Positions 33,601-44,700 of a stretch of 64,000 nucleotides of DNA are shown here, piece by piece. Every line of letters begins with the position of its first letter. Within the stretch, counting starts at the first letter, position 1. The notes beneath the pieces are model-generated. The model was not told the DNA's origin. It saw only the letters and a program-made list of their open reading frames with translations, and searched no databases. The translations under genes and the position numbers were made by a program. The DNA comes from Trematomus loennbergii (lineage: Eukaryota; Chordata; Actinopteri; Perciformes; Nototheniidae): positions 39,248,347 to 39,312,346 of the forward strand of contig JAAOOA010000002.1 of the NCBI GenBank assembly GCA_012861695.1. The letters run 5' to 3'.

Positions 33601-35695
33601 CTTTGGCTCGACCAAAAATCGCTTTTAAATGTGCTTATAAATAAAACCTGATTTGATTTGATTTTGATTTGAATAGAAAGACATGTGTTGAGTGTTTTGT
33701 TGTGACGAGCATCTCTTTGTCCCCGATGGGAGTCCAGCTGTTGTAGTCCTGCTGTCCCGGGGCTGCTTTGTCCGATGGGTGTCTGAGGAAGCCTGTGATT
33801 CTGAACAGGCCGTTGGTGTGTTTCAGGGTGCAGGTGAACCAGTGGTTGTACTCCCGGGCCCCCAGCGCTGGCCAGCGAACATGGATGCCCGCTGTGCTGT
33901 ACCTACCAGCTCACACTCCAACTGCTCAGCCTCCACTCCCTCCAAGTATCGCCGCAGGTCCAATTTAGAGGCTACAACACAAAATTACATTAGAAAACAA
34001 TAGATTTTAGTCTGTAACTCAATAGGCTGCAGGTCTTACCAGTAATCAGGAAAGTGATTCCATGTGGATTAACAGCAGCATCTCCTATTTGACCAAACTG
34101 CAGCAGGGCCTCTCTGTGGATGAGCTGAGTCTCCGTGTGACCCTCTTCATTCTTAAACACGTGTTCATCAGTGAACGGACAGGGCAGCCATGACACCTGA
34201 TGGACACACTGCACACCTGAGAGACACAGAGGGAGTCAGTGTAGTTTACAAACATATAGTACAGTATAATGTAGTGTTAGCAGGCTTGGGGAGTAAGGAA
34301 TTTCATGTAACAGGATTTATGAATCAGGAAACGAAAAAGGTCACTATTTCCTTAAAGTTACATAAGTAAAAGACGTAATCAGATTACTGTTACATTTAAA
34401 AAAAATGGGGATTATTAGCAAGACTACAAGGTTACAATACATTTTTTAAATGAAGAAACAATATATAATTTTTTAGACTTCACGAGAATTACAACACCAA
34501 GAGGCACACGTCTCGATAGAGCCTAACTGTATGTATTAAACAAAAACAAAGCATTTCCTATTTGCTAAGGTTTTTATTTATGCCTTTTAAACTGTAGTAT
34601 GTGTTCATGTGTTTTATTGTTGGTCTATACAGCCTGAATTTGTTGGAGGAAAACTTTAAAGAATCGCTGTGCAGAGGAAAACAAAGTATCTTGGTTTCTT
34701 CCTTCTTAAGTTGACATTGTTCTGTTATCTTACATAATACATTTTTTTTTTCTATTCTCATCTTTATTTGCATTGCATTAGATATTAAGGTAATCCAAAA
34801 GTATGTTTTATTGTGATCCTTAGAATAGGGTACTACAGATTCCTTTCCAGAGTTTTGAGTACAGTATATTACAGAATAACAAAGTTAAATACAGCGTAGT
34901 ATAATATAGGCTTCTGAAAATGGTTCCTTTTGCATAGTATATTACAGTACAGTTTAGTATAGTGTTTAAAATCGTATACACATTATTTAATTATAGTACA
35001 GTATAGTACAACATAATATACTATAATGAAGAGTAGTATAGTGTAGCACAGTATAGTATACAGTAGTATAACACATTTAAGTATAGTACAGTGTTGAACA
35101 GTAGAGTGCAAAAAAGTACAACTTTTTTTTCTGGGGTCTAAAGTCAGATTTATCTAGAAGTTAAAATGCATGCCGAGTACTTTGTCTAAATTTGACTGAA
35201 ATGTGCTCACCACACCACACCTCCCAGGATGCAAATTGCCCTCACCTGAAACAACGGCCTGTTAACAGGTTTAACCAGGGATTTTTAGTCTTTGCAGTCC
35301 AAAACATCCAAACTCAAGTTCAATATTGAAAGCTTGAAATTAGGTTTAACCCATGGTTTAACCTTAGCAGAATTTACAACAATTCGCAACAACAGAAGAA
35401 CGCTTGTAAAGCTATATACTCTAGGCTACCTGTAGTAGAGTACATCATAGTAGAGTATAGTAGAGTAGAAGAGTGTATAGCACAGTTTAGTTTACTGATA
35501 GTATTATATATATATAGTATTGTGTAATATAGTAAAATACAATAGTAGGCTGCAGTACAGTACTTCGTAGGAGTATTTCATTCATGATGTATGGGCTAAT
35601 TCACAAGCCAAAATATGTAAAAAAGCTAAAGAAAATAACTTACCTGCACAAAGATACAAGAAACTAAGTATTTTTAAGATGAAATACATGATCAT
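18603..35695 (-). CDS. tapbpl: Tapasin-related protein (TAPBPL-like)
   Basis: A type I membrane chaperone of the tapasin family, which helps load or edit peptides on MHC class I in the endoplasmic reticulum. Exons: 35644-35695 signal peptide (the conserved ATG at 35689 is an alternative start); 34040-34216; 33699-33971; 28152-28481 V-like Ig (LHCQF, VEWLLQQRGE, GTYICSVSV); 26509-26854 IgC1 (VTCEADSYYPLDVEIGWY, FTCRVSHKSL); 25373-25450 transmembrane (GWMLFIVISLLLTLCVML); 25094-25109 microexon; 18603-18654 tail ending KSEKMER. Phases fit and give about 440 residues, usual for the family. YYPLD and GTYIC favour TAPBPL over classical tapasin. Oddities: 1-nt loss in exon 3 near 33907, exact loss of GT at the exon 3 donor, and one frame change in the IgC1 exon near 26725. 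It may be a decaying gene or affected by assembly errors. Confidence 0.75.
18745..18970 (+). mobile_element. TTAA MITE, family B, truncated
   Basis: Begins TTAAAGGTCCCATGACATGG and follows the family B copy at 41807-42558 for about 220 bp, then diverges. No second end found. It lies in the last intron of the tapasin-related gene. Confidence 0.65.
18970..20320. other. Intron sequence; repeat relics, no exon seen
   Basis: Part of the last intron of the tapasin-related gene. Around 19970-20055 the words AAAATCGTAATTGCGATT and AAACGATTACTTGCACAGCC are typical of a hAT-like MITE end. No LTR matching the BEL 3' LTR is visible upstream of the BEL coding region. Confidence 0.45.
20337..22851 (+). 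pseudogene. BEL/Pao gag-protease polyprotein
   Basis: Gag begins at the ATG at 20337 (MDPDIPPADVAAAEERF) and changes frame by one base at about 20435-20470. It then stays open for about 800 residues. Features in order are a Gag region with WYEPKMSAFTNFL, a coiled-coil-like charged helix (about 20780-20930), a retrotransposon Gag domain (REIPVFDGNPLNYQIFVRAF), a zinc-knuckle region (CFGCLKVGHLSRNC), an aspartic protease core (FLDPGSTDTFC) and the linker GLLIGVNTPKAMEPW. These are typical of BEL/Pao. It lies antisense inside the last intron of the tapasin-related gene. Confidence 0.85.
22829..23656 (+). pseudogene. BEL/Pao pol remnant (integrase ends)
   Basis: The frame starts within the end of gag-pro and shows the usual BEL linker (DDETPVAVVNRTSIVHLEKL). 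It then jumps past the reverse transcriptase to the zinc-binding integrase N-terminus (HIHHQVGHSGHMLSKLLQRY). A second jump after SSARR reaches the C-terminal domain (FWKRWTREYLPLMQER, NFTPGDLVVIVDENSPRNTW). A TGA at 23654 interrupts the frame, and the reading continues beyond it for about 30 codons in the same frame. Confidence 0.8.
24065..24460 (+). repeat. BEL/Pao 3' LTR
   Basis: Begins TGTTAGAGCC just after a purine-rich AATTAGGGGCTGGTA and ends CCCACA (TG...CA). It contains TATATATGG-type sequence near 24250 and AATAAA near 24387. The partner LTR is missing. Confidence 0.7.
24461..25090. other. Intron sequence with MITE end relic
   Basis: 24520-24627 (GCATGATCTGTTTGG ... GGGGACCTTTAA) resembles one end of TTAA family A. 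The rest has no supportable exon before the microexon at 25094. Confidence 0.45.
29070..30165. other. Sequence unique to right duplication copy; no gene
   Basis: This intron stretch has no counterpart in the left copy (compare 2510-2605). It contains a GGCCGAAAATTAGG ... CGGCCCTG segment resembling hAT ends. No exon seen. Confidence 0.45.
30431..33670 (+). mobile_element. 5'-truncated L2-like LINE
   Basis: Starts within the endonuclease (VLISGDFNVHV, VAGPTHEKGHTLDLVL) and continues through the reverse transcriptase (FRPISQLPFLSKALERVV, LDLTAAFDTVDHSILLSRL, GVPQGSILGPILFLLYI, YADDVQIYL). It ends with the RLQLVQNAAARLLTG and HRAFAAAGPRLWNTLPLHVR tail and TGATTTGATT repeats. Frames change near 32250-32290 and 32740, and stops lie near 32950 and 33255. 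It is inserted in the intron after exon 3 of the tapasin-related gene, with GAAT-type flank repetition. The left duplication copy (around 2870) is the empty site. Confidence 0.9.
30671..31235. mobile_element. MITE nested in the LINE
   Basis: Ends ACGTCTACACAGCAGCGTTA and TAACGCTGCTGTGTAGACGT are perfect inverted repeats extending to AAAAATCTTG / CAAGATTTTT. It splits the LINE endonuclease frame. No coding capacity seen. Confidence 0.85.
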
Positions 35696-35759
35696 CTATT
35701 GGTAGAACTATATACTTGCTGCTCGAGCCCAACAACGACTTCTCTACGGTTGAAAATTG

Positions 35760-35776
35760 ACTTTCACTTTCATTTC
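35760..35776 (-). promoter_or_regulatory. ISRE/IRF-like element, right copy
   Basis: Minus strand GAAATGAAAGTGAAAGT, containing two overlapping GAAANNGAAA-type cores, about 65 bp upstream of the ATG at 35695. Conserved in the left copy (6173-6188) although flanking bases differ. Confidence 0.6.
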
Positions 35777-35859
35777 ACAGGAATATGTCTTGCTTTGCCT
35801 GCCTCTTACACATCACGTGATTGAATGTCACTGAGAAGACATGTTCTGATGTTTAAGTG

Positions 35860-38305
35860 GGTGCATTTATAATCCGTGGATAATAGTCCATTTGTTTTTC
35901 TTAAATTAAACAAGTAAACGGAAGAGTGTCTGTGAGGCGTTTTTGCTTTTTGCTTACTAATGCTGGTCAAATGGTCCTTGGAGCGAGGGGCGGAAGTGAT
36001 TTCAAAACAAAAGCACTCGTTTGCTAAAATCACACTTTGAATCACTACAGTATCTTGTTGAAGGAACGGTGATTATTATAAACAAGTGGAATTTAGCGAT
36101 CACAACGAAAACGGCCAAGACACATATTGAGCCCAGAAAATGGATGTTATTAAGGGCTGTAAATAAATATAATAAGCCTCTGTCTAAAATGGACAACATT
36201 GTTAGGAGATTTAAAATATTCAGCGATTCTGCACTGCGGTCAACTCACTCAGCCGCCTCTCGAGTTTGTGTTTTCAAATCAGCTGCTCTTCATTATTCCT
36301 GCTATATTTGACGAGTGATACAAATATTTATTACCACAAGTTCTTAAGGAAACTGACACTGTTGGACTCGGTACTAGTTTGACTTCTACGGTAGAAGTCA
36401 AACTAGTACCAGTAGTAGAAGTTCTACCAGAAATAAAATGAAGTACTTTTACTGTGTACGTTGTGAGTAATCCTCTGTCAAAGTCCCCTCCATAGTAGGC
36501 TACATAATGCATGTTTTTCTACTATCTTTGATGAATGATAAAAATATAATTTTACCATTAGTTCTTAATGAAATTGATACTGTTTGACTTTGTATTAGCT
36601 ACTTACAATACATTAAAGTACTTTTTCTGTGTATTTTTGAGAAATACTTCAAATTCAAGTTAAGGCACTATCTGTGCAGAACATTACAAATATTCTTCAT
36701 TTGCAGTATTTTATTTTAAAAGTGTTCAGAAAGACTGCATCAATGATATGCTATATATCTATATATCTATATAATATCAATATTGTTAACTTCACCAAAG
36801 TCAATTTAAAAAGTGGGCAAAAATGGGTTAATTGCCATGCATGTGGTGTTTGATATAGTTTACGTTGAATTTCAACTACTTTAGGCAGAAAAACGTATAT
36901 TGACTACAACTTTTTTTACAATTTACTATAATTTAGAAAGGTTTTCGTGAGAAATCATTTCAAAGTAAACTTTTTTTTCATTTTATATTTAAATTTGAAA
37001 TGTTAGCACACAACATTATTAATGTATACATTTTTATCATTTTTTCAAAATTATGAATCCATTTATTTTATTGTGTTTCCTTGAGGCTGGGGAAGATATC
37101 CAGCAGTTCAACATGCAAATGTTCTAATACAAGTAAGTATAAGTATAACATGGAGAAGGAAATAAAATACGTTTCATAGGAGGATGTGGAATTGTTTTCT
37201 CTCACCTTGTAATTACACAATCAAACACTCTATAATTTAGCTCTGGCCTTCACTCACAAAAAAACATTTAGTTGAATTGGACACACTTTTTGAATCTCTA
37301 TTGACTGACATGCGATGACTGGGACTGATGGAAGAATCTGTGAGGAATGAACTAGGAGTAGAGAAATAGTCCTATTTAAAAGACAGCATTGTCATAAGAG
37401 GCCAACAAGAGTCACAGGGTCACTTTGCTGAAGGCCAGTCTCTAAAGACTTTCCAAGGTGTAAAATGCTCCTGCCGGAGTGAGTACTGACTGAAGTATTG
37501 CTGATATCATGTCATATCCTCTTAAAATACTCTGTCCAACAATATAAGTCTCATGAAGAAAGGTTTTAATGCTGATTCAAAATAGCAGAGAAACATGCAT
37601 TCTTGTACTCAGGAGGGGACATTGACAGAGGATTACTCAAAAAAGTACACAGTAAAAGTACTTCATAGTACTTGTGGGAGTAGTTTCACTAGTACTGAGT
37701 CCAACAGTGTCAATCTCACGAAGAACTAATGGCAAACATATTTTTTTCCCTCATCAAACTTAGCAGAAGTGGCTTGATTTTGTTCTCAGGACATTGACAG
37801 AGGATTTTTTAAACAACACACTAGAAGTACTTCATTGTATTGTGGTAGTAGGTGTAAGACTACTGAGTCCAGCAGTATCATATCATTAAGAACTAATGGT
37901 AAAATTGTCTTTTTATCACTCATCAAATATAGCAGAAAACATGCATTATGGAGGGGACTCTGACAGAGGATTACTCACAAAGTACACCGTAAAAGTTATC
38001 CATTTTAGACACAGGCTTATTATATTTACAGCCCGTAATAACATTATTTTCTGGGCTCAATATGTGTCTTGGCCGTTTTCGTTGTGATCGCTAAATTCAC
38101 CTTGTTTCCCCTTGTTTATAATATTATCACCGTTCCAAGAAAACGAGTGCTTTTGTTTTGAAATCACTTCCGTGAGTTCCGCCCCGCCCCTCGCTCCAAG
38201 GACCATTTGACGTTTTAGTAAGGTAAAATACAAAAAGCAAAAAAGCTCTTCCGTTTACGTGCTTAATAAAGAAAAACAATTGGACGGTAGATACATGGAT
38301 TATTT
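35860..38305. repeat. Foldback repeat with ~330-bp inverted arms
   Basis: 35860-36195 and 37995-38305 are inverted complements, sharing TCAAATGGTCCTTGGAGCGA, AAATCACTTCCG and GGCCGTTTTCGTTGTGATCG (right-arm sense). The interior holds several copies, in both orientations, of a unit with ACAGAGGATTACTCA, AAAGTACACAGTAAAAGTAC and AGTACTGAGTCCAACA. The same unit is found at 6960-7700 and 17560-17700. It ends about 420 bp upstream of the gemin4 ATG. Confidence 0.7.
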
Positions 38306-38723
38306 ATGTTGAAGACACACATACATCGCTAACGTCCTTATTACAGCTAATTCTGCAATGAGTTATTATTATTTATCAGGTTTCGTTTTTACACCGAGCC
38401 ACACTTGCAGTACCGGCCTCCTCCTGCGGTGTCGCTGTGAAGATGTCTGAACTCTGCGGGTCCCTCTTCATGTCACCACACGTTGATGTGACCAGCGGAA
38501 GCGCTTGATACAAAACTGTTGACATGCTTCTAAAATCGTGTGAAAAACGAATTATGTTAGCAGACTTTATCTGTTTGTTATGCTATACTCCGGTATAATG
38601 TGCAGAACTGGTGGTTTTGTGAAATAAATACTGACCGCCTGTTGTAGTACAGCTCATGAATGGGAATTGAAATACCGAACTAAATTAGCACAATAGCTAA
38701 TCTGCGAACTAACTTCAGCAGTT

Positions 38724-41700
38724 ATGGCATTGATGGACAAAGGTAATGTACACCTTTTGTACAATATAGACATACACAAATGTATTAAATATTGTAAATG
38801 TGACACTGCAGTTTATTCAAAGTCTTTAAAGCTTCACTCATTATCATAATTTGAAACGCAATGTTCAGAAATAAAGGGATGTTCTTTCATAAAATTGTCT
38901 TACATTTTGCTATTAATAATGCGACATATGCAAAGCCTAATTGCAAACAGTTTAAAATAAATAAATGGTTAATGCTGTTTTCGCCTGAAAAATATGTTAA
39001 GAAATATTTTATCATGTTCTATATTTTTGATAGAAGTTATCTTTAACATGTATTGTTCTACATCAGAAATGCAATATTTGAATAATGGATTAGTCAAATT
39101 ACAGATAATGAAGTAAGGGATAATGTTATTGACCCTATCCCTTTTCTGGTATAATAATGCAGCTGCTTTCATTTGTCATTTGATATTAAACTGAATATCT
39201 TTGGATAATTAAGATCAAACGCTAAACAATAATAAAATCCGTGCAGCTAGCTTGGGCTCTTATTTGTTGGTCAAACAATGAATTGAGACCAGATTATCTT
39301 CCTTCTGGGAGCTAACATCCAGTGTCAGAATTGGATGTGTACTTGTGAAAGATTGTATTTTTTAATTAGTATTGATGCTTGCTTTCTTGTGCTTTCAGAT
39401 TCTGCGGTTCTTCAGGGTGCTTTCCTCCTGGCTGATAAACTGTCTCTCCCCTCGTCCCTGTCCTCCCTTCAGAAGGCTGACTGGAGCAGGGTGGGCCATC
39501 TGGTCCTGGAAGCAGTGAGGGAAATCTGCGGACAGGAAGAACTCGGTGTTCACCTCCCTGCAGCGGCTGTGAGCTGTATAAAGAAATTAGTTTGTGCTGT
39601 TTGGCTGAAGGTGTTATGCAGGGAGGCTGTAACGGACGTAGAGCTGTCCTGGAGGGAGAACCCTTTCTTCCCCCTCCAGAACGGCCTCCCCGAAGTCAAC
39701 TATGTTGTCCTGCTGGAAGTGGTGAGGTCGCTAGCAGCTGCTCCGATATTTGCCCGTTTCCTCTTGCATCTTCCCCAGTCTCAGATCGCTACTGAGCTTG
39801 AAAGGTTGGTGCAACACGTGAGGAGCGGCCCCACGAGAGAGGACGATGTTCGATTTCTCCTGGAGGTGTGGTGGGAACTGTGGAAAGGGCAAGATGAGCA
39901 GAAAGAGGAAGGAGAGGATAGCATAGAGAAGACGTTTGCCGGACAGTTTGCTCGGCTCTCGTCTAAATCTTCCAGTCTTTCCCCTCAGGCTGCCAAGAGG
40001 CTCAAGCTAGACGCTTCAGATCTACCTGCATCGCCGCCAACCGCTGATGTCGTAAACATCCTCCTTCATGCACTTAAAGACATAAAAGATAACATATCTA
40101 CAACAGATCTCTGCCTCCAGGCTCTTTCCATTGCTCTAGATACTCTTACACGGCCTTCCTAATAGACGGAGCGGTCGTACTTCCTGCGATAGAGAAGATG
40201 CATATCCTGTCAAAAGTGGTCAGCATCAGAGAACAGAATGGCGAGAAACTGACTGCTGAACTTTTAAAGGAGGCTCTGAGAGACCTACATGCGTCTCACA
40301 CACCTCTCAGTTTGAACCCACCAGGATAAAGCTTGGTGAAGCCTTGAAGATTATAACAGATCTGGCTCAGTTCTGGCAAAGCAATGGGCTCCTGGGCACC
40401 TCTGAATCTGGCGGCTCAGCATTTAAACTTGAACAAAGTGTCCAGAGAGTCCTGACGCTCTAGCCGAAGCGCCTGAAACTACGAATGAAATAGACCTTCA
40501 GAAGTCTGAGAAAAACATTCTCAGAGGTTTCCTGGAGTCACTATCTTTCCCCGCCGCAGAGAGCACCCCTGAGCTGAACGCCCGGGTAACAGCAGTCATC
40601 ATCAAACACCGTCTGGACGACTACCAGAACTTCGCAGAGTTATTTGCCAGTGAGAAGAGTTGGGCCGCCCAAGATGAGCTCTGGTTCGACTGCCTGGAGA
40701 AGAACCAGGCAGCCTTCCAACGGCAGGAAACAATGATCAATCTGACCTCCACCATCGTGAGTAAACTCCACAGCGAGAGCTCCAACGTGAGCCAGTGCAG
40801 GAAGCTGATGAAAGTGGTCGCGGACATTTTCTCAGCACTTTCACTAGAAGACAAGAACAAAGCATTGGCTGCCATGCTGAGACTGTCCAGCGGGGCTTCT
40901 TTGGCGGCTCCGTCCCCTCCGGGTGACCGTCGCGTTCGAACAGGAGCTTAACATGGCCTTCAACTGCATCATCCAAGGGAGGGGCGGAGCGTCGGCAGCA
41001 GCGTCGCAGGCCAATCTTAACACAGCAGTGTCTTTGTAGCTAGAGTCGTGTTCCAGAACCCTGAAGCCGCTTTGAGGTCTTGTTGTCATTCCGCTGTGTT
41101 CAATAAAGGTGCTTTCACTCTGATGGCCAAGATCCTGCAGCAGCTGCCAGGACTCAGAGGACCGAGGGAAGAGAGGATGACCTACAAAACGATGAAGACG
41201 CAAGCAAAAAGGCAGAAGAAGAAGACACTCAGAGTGGTAGCGCTCTGCTCTGCAGGTGTCTACAGGAGATCACGAAGACCAAATCGTTGTCAGCCAATGA
41301 GAGAGAGCAGCTGCTCAAGTTTCTGGGTCTGCTGATGATGCCTGTCATGGCCGCTGAGGGAGAAGAAGAAAGGATGGAAAGCTTTTTGACACCTCAGGAG
41401 GTCGTGAACGTCTTCGTCCTGCCTAACCTCTCCACCACAGGTGAGAGTTTTGTCCTATTTATAATGCTTTTAAACAAATCTGTTTTCCAGGCAGGTTTGC
41501 AATCATAGTGTAAGAATCTTTTAAAACAATATCTTTTTTGTACATGAATGAGCAAATTCAACAAATCACCTCCCAGCCCCGTCCCCTTTCTTAAACCTCA
41601 ACATTGACACAAAAAACAACACTTAAGGTGCAAAATGCGCCACATTATTCTCCAATTATGCGCTAACTCTGAGCGGAGCGCTAACTCTGAGCGGAGCGCT

Positions 41701-44700
41701 GAGAAGGAAAGTGGGCAAAGAAATTAATAATAATGCCAAAATGCTCGGTACGGCTACAGAGTTGTATATTCTCTGTGTTTGCCAACACAGTTTACAAACT
41801 ACACCTTTAAAGGTCCCATGTCATGGCCATTTCCACTGCTCATAATTCCATTGTTGAGGTCTACTAGAATAGATTTAAATTGTGCAATTTTCCAAACTCA
41901 CATTGGTTTCTCATACAGCATCTCTGTATAGTATGCGTATTCACTCTCTGTCCTAAACGGCTTATTGGAGCTCCTGCCCCCCCTCCCTGTGAGCCCAGTG
42001 TGCTCTGATTGGTCGGGACGTTGCGAGGCTCGCTGCTGCGAGGAGCGGACAGGTTTCCGGGCGGCGATACAGCGAAACTCATCCTGAGCACACACACACA
42101 CTCACAGCCGAAGTAAAAACAATAAGTGTGGCTTGATATGAGTTAGAAAAAGGTTTATAACGCTGTGAGAATGGGTCTGCGGAGAGCATTTCTCCGCGAT
42201 CCCAACTTGTCTATTACCAGCGTTCAGGAGCTCTATGCAAGTCAATGGGGACTCCCTGTTAGTTAGCCAAGGGATCGGTGGTGAGGTGCGCGCGGATTGG
42301 TCCATTTGGACCAATCCGGTCATTTGTTGTTGATTTGGGTATTCACACGTCACAGAACCAGGAAGAAAACAATGGAAAATGAGAAATCTCCAAGAGGCGT
42401 TCTGGGGCAGCATAGACAGGTCTTTTCTGTGTTAGAGTTTTACTCGCTACAGGGTGTACTTTGAGGGTTTTTGACTCTGCAGACCGTTTACATGCAGAAC
42501 CTTCATAATACACAAGGGGACGGGTAATAACCGGAAAAGCATGATATGGGACCTTTAACACATGTAGTTGTTTGACCCATTGCTAATGTAATCTTTATCT
42601 TTCCTCCAGGTCATCGCTGCTTCGACATAGAGCTGAGTCTGCAGCTCCTGCACACGGCTCTGTCTGTGGACGCTCCCGTCTCTCCTCACTGGGTGTTGGG
42701 CTGCTCTCCCTTCCCCCTCCTCTATGTCCTCGCCCAGCTGCTAAACCAGACTCTCAGGTTTGTAAGATGCGTGCACTCATTTCAATGGGAGTGCTACAAG
42801 GTTTAATTCTTGGACCACTGTTGTTGAGCATATATATTAATGATAATGGTCATGTGCATTCATATTAGCTCTCAGTAATGCTACACAAAGTGGCTCAATG
42901 GCTCAGTGACTGTGAAAACGATAGTATATTTCATAGGGATGCGCCGATACATCAGTAAGGGACGCATGCTGCAGGACTTTTGCCCTGTATAGCGAATGTT
43001 TTCAGGATCGTTAATGAAGTCCAACATTCAATGTTCCTAGGTGGCCGTTGTTTATATTTGTGACTTTGTTATACTGCTGCTACTCCTGTTCACTTCCAGA
43101 AACACAATACGCTCACTCACTCACTCTCTCTCTCTCGCTCCACACATGCACGCGCGACACAAGTATCCCTATATCATCTTTTTTTAAATCTGAATGTTAT
43201 GCATGGTTCTTGTTTAAAAAAGACCTAATAACTTAATTGCATTCTATATAATATTTGATTTAGATATATCTCCATCCTCTGCTAGGTGCTGGGAGCAGAC
43301 ACCAGAGGGCGCTGTGCACCGCTGGTCCATGGACACCAAGGAGCTGCTGGAGGCTTTGCTGACCCGGCTGGGGCAGCTGGTGGGGGCAGAGGTGGCAGCG
43401 TCCCCCAGCAGCTGGTCCAGAGCTCTGTTCTGGCTCTACCACAAGATGGAGAGACTGGACTGGACCATTCGCTTCCACCTCAAGCCCGTCTGGAGGGATC
43501 ACTTCAAAAACGAGGTTCCCGCCTCTCTGCTGACTGTGTGTGATCTGCCGGAGCAGGTAAGATGATCTGTGTCTATGTGCATGCCGCTTCACCCAATGAC
43601 AGCTTGTCTCTATCTTTCTTGGTCACTCTACGTTAAGGCTTCTGGGACTTTAAAGGGATCTGGTTGGCCATACAGTATATGACCTTCTGTGGATATTTCT
43701 GTATCCTATTGAGTGGTGCTGAAACAAGTAGTAATAATAATCTAAATTAAATCGGCCTCAGTCCAGTCAGAATTTCAATTTTCTTTTATTATTAATGCTG
43801 TACATGCCACAGTTTTCCTGATTTAAAAAAAACTGAGATTTATTAATGATTAGCAAAAACATAATACAGCAGCAATAGTGGAAACCAAGAAACCGGCATG
43901 TATTGACCCAAAGGGCAAAAACTACAAAACGTCTCAATCTGGTGAAAAACTGTACAAAACTGCAATCTAAAAGCAAGGGCTCTGGAGTGAAACCAGATAA
44001 GATAGAATGGCCGTTGGATATAAAATGTGGCTTCAATTGGGACATTTGTATCCTCCACGGTCACTGTACTTTAGCTACAGTTTGTTTTTGAGTTATCCTA
44101 GAAGCCGAACGTCCAAAATCAGATGTCCACCTACTACATAAAAAATTATATTTATTTGTATTGTAACATTGTTATGCTGCTGGTGATCCCCATTTTTGAA
44201 AAAGTAGAAATATAAAAAATGTTTTAACTGTAAGGGAAAACAATAACTTTTTTTTGTATCCTCATTACGTAATCCTGTCGGTTACTCCCCAAGCCATTGA
44301 GGCACAAGGGTTCACACCAATGAGGTTTTGCTTGAATCAAGATCTCCAGTAACATTTGTATTGCAAAAATCTTTACACAATAAACTGAGTGAACTTTGTT
44401 CTTGGAGACTCAGCAGACCAGCTGGCAGAGTCAATATTTAATGGCAGTAACTGCGGTGGCAGCTGAAATGTGACATTTGTACTGCTAAAGGGGATAACAT
44501 CATTTTGTCAGTTCTGCCATGCTTTACTCCTGCTGATAACATCTGCCTCCCCCCCGTAGGAGTGGTCCGGGGTGGATCTGCCTCAGTACGGACAGGGCAC
44601 CGGGCTGCTGGCCTGGATGGAGTGCTGCTGTGCGTCAGACTCCCTGAGGACCACCATGCTGTCCCGCCTCTCTCTGGACCAGCGGCGGGCCGACCACGTG

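Larger units (their letters stand above)
27110..35840 (-). repeat. Segmental duplication, right copy
   Basis: Colinear with 678-6250. Interrupted by the L2-like LINE at 30431-33670 and by non-matching sequence at about 29070-30165. The match begins about 256 bp from the IgC1 exon, so that exon was not carried into the left copy. Confidence 0.85.

Noticed and set aside
36021..36311. 96-codon frame in the foldback arm
   Set aside because: Repeated, inverted and frame-broken in the other arm; no domain, so treated as repeat.
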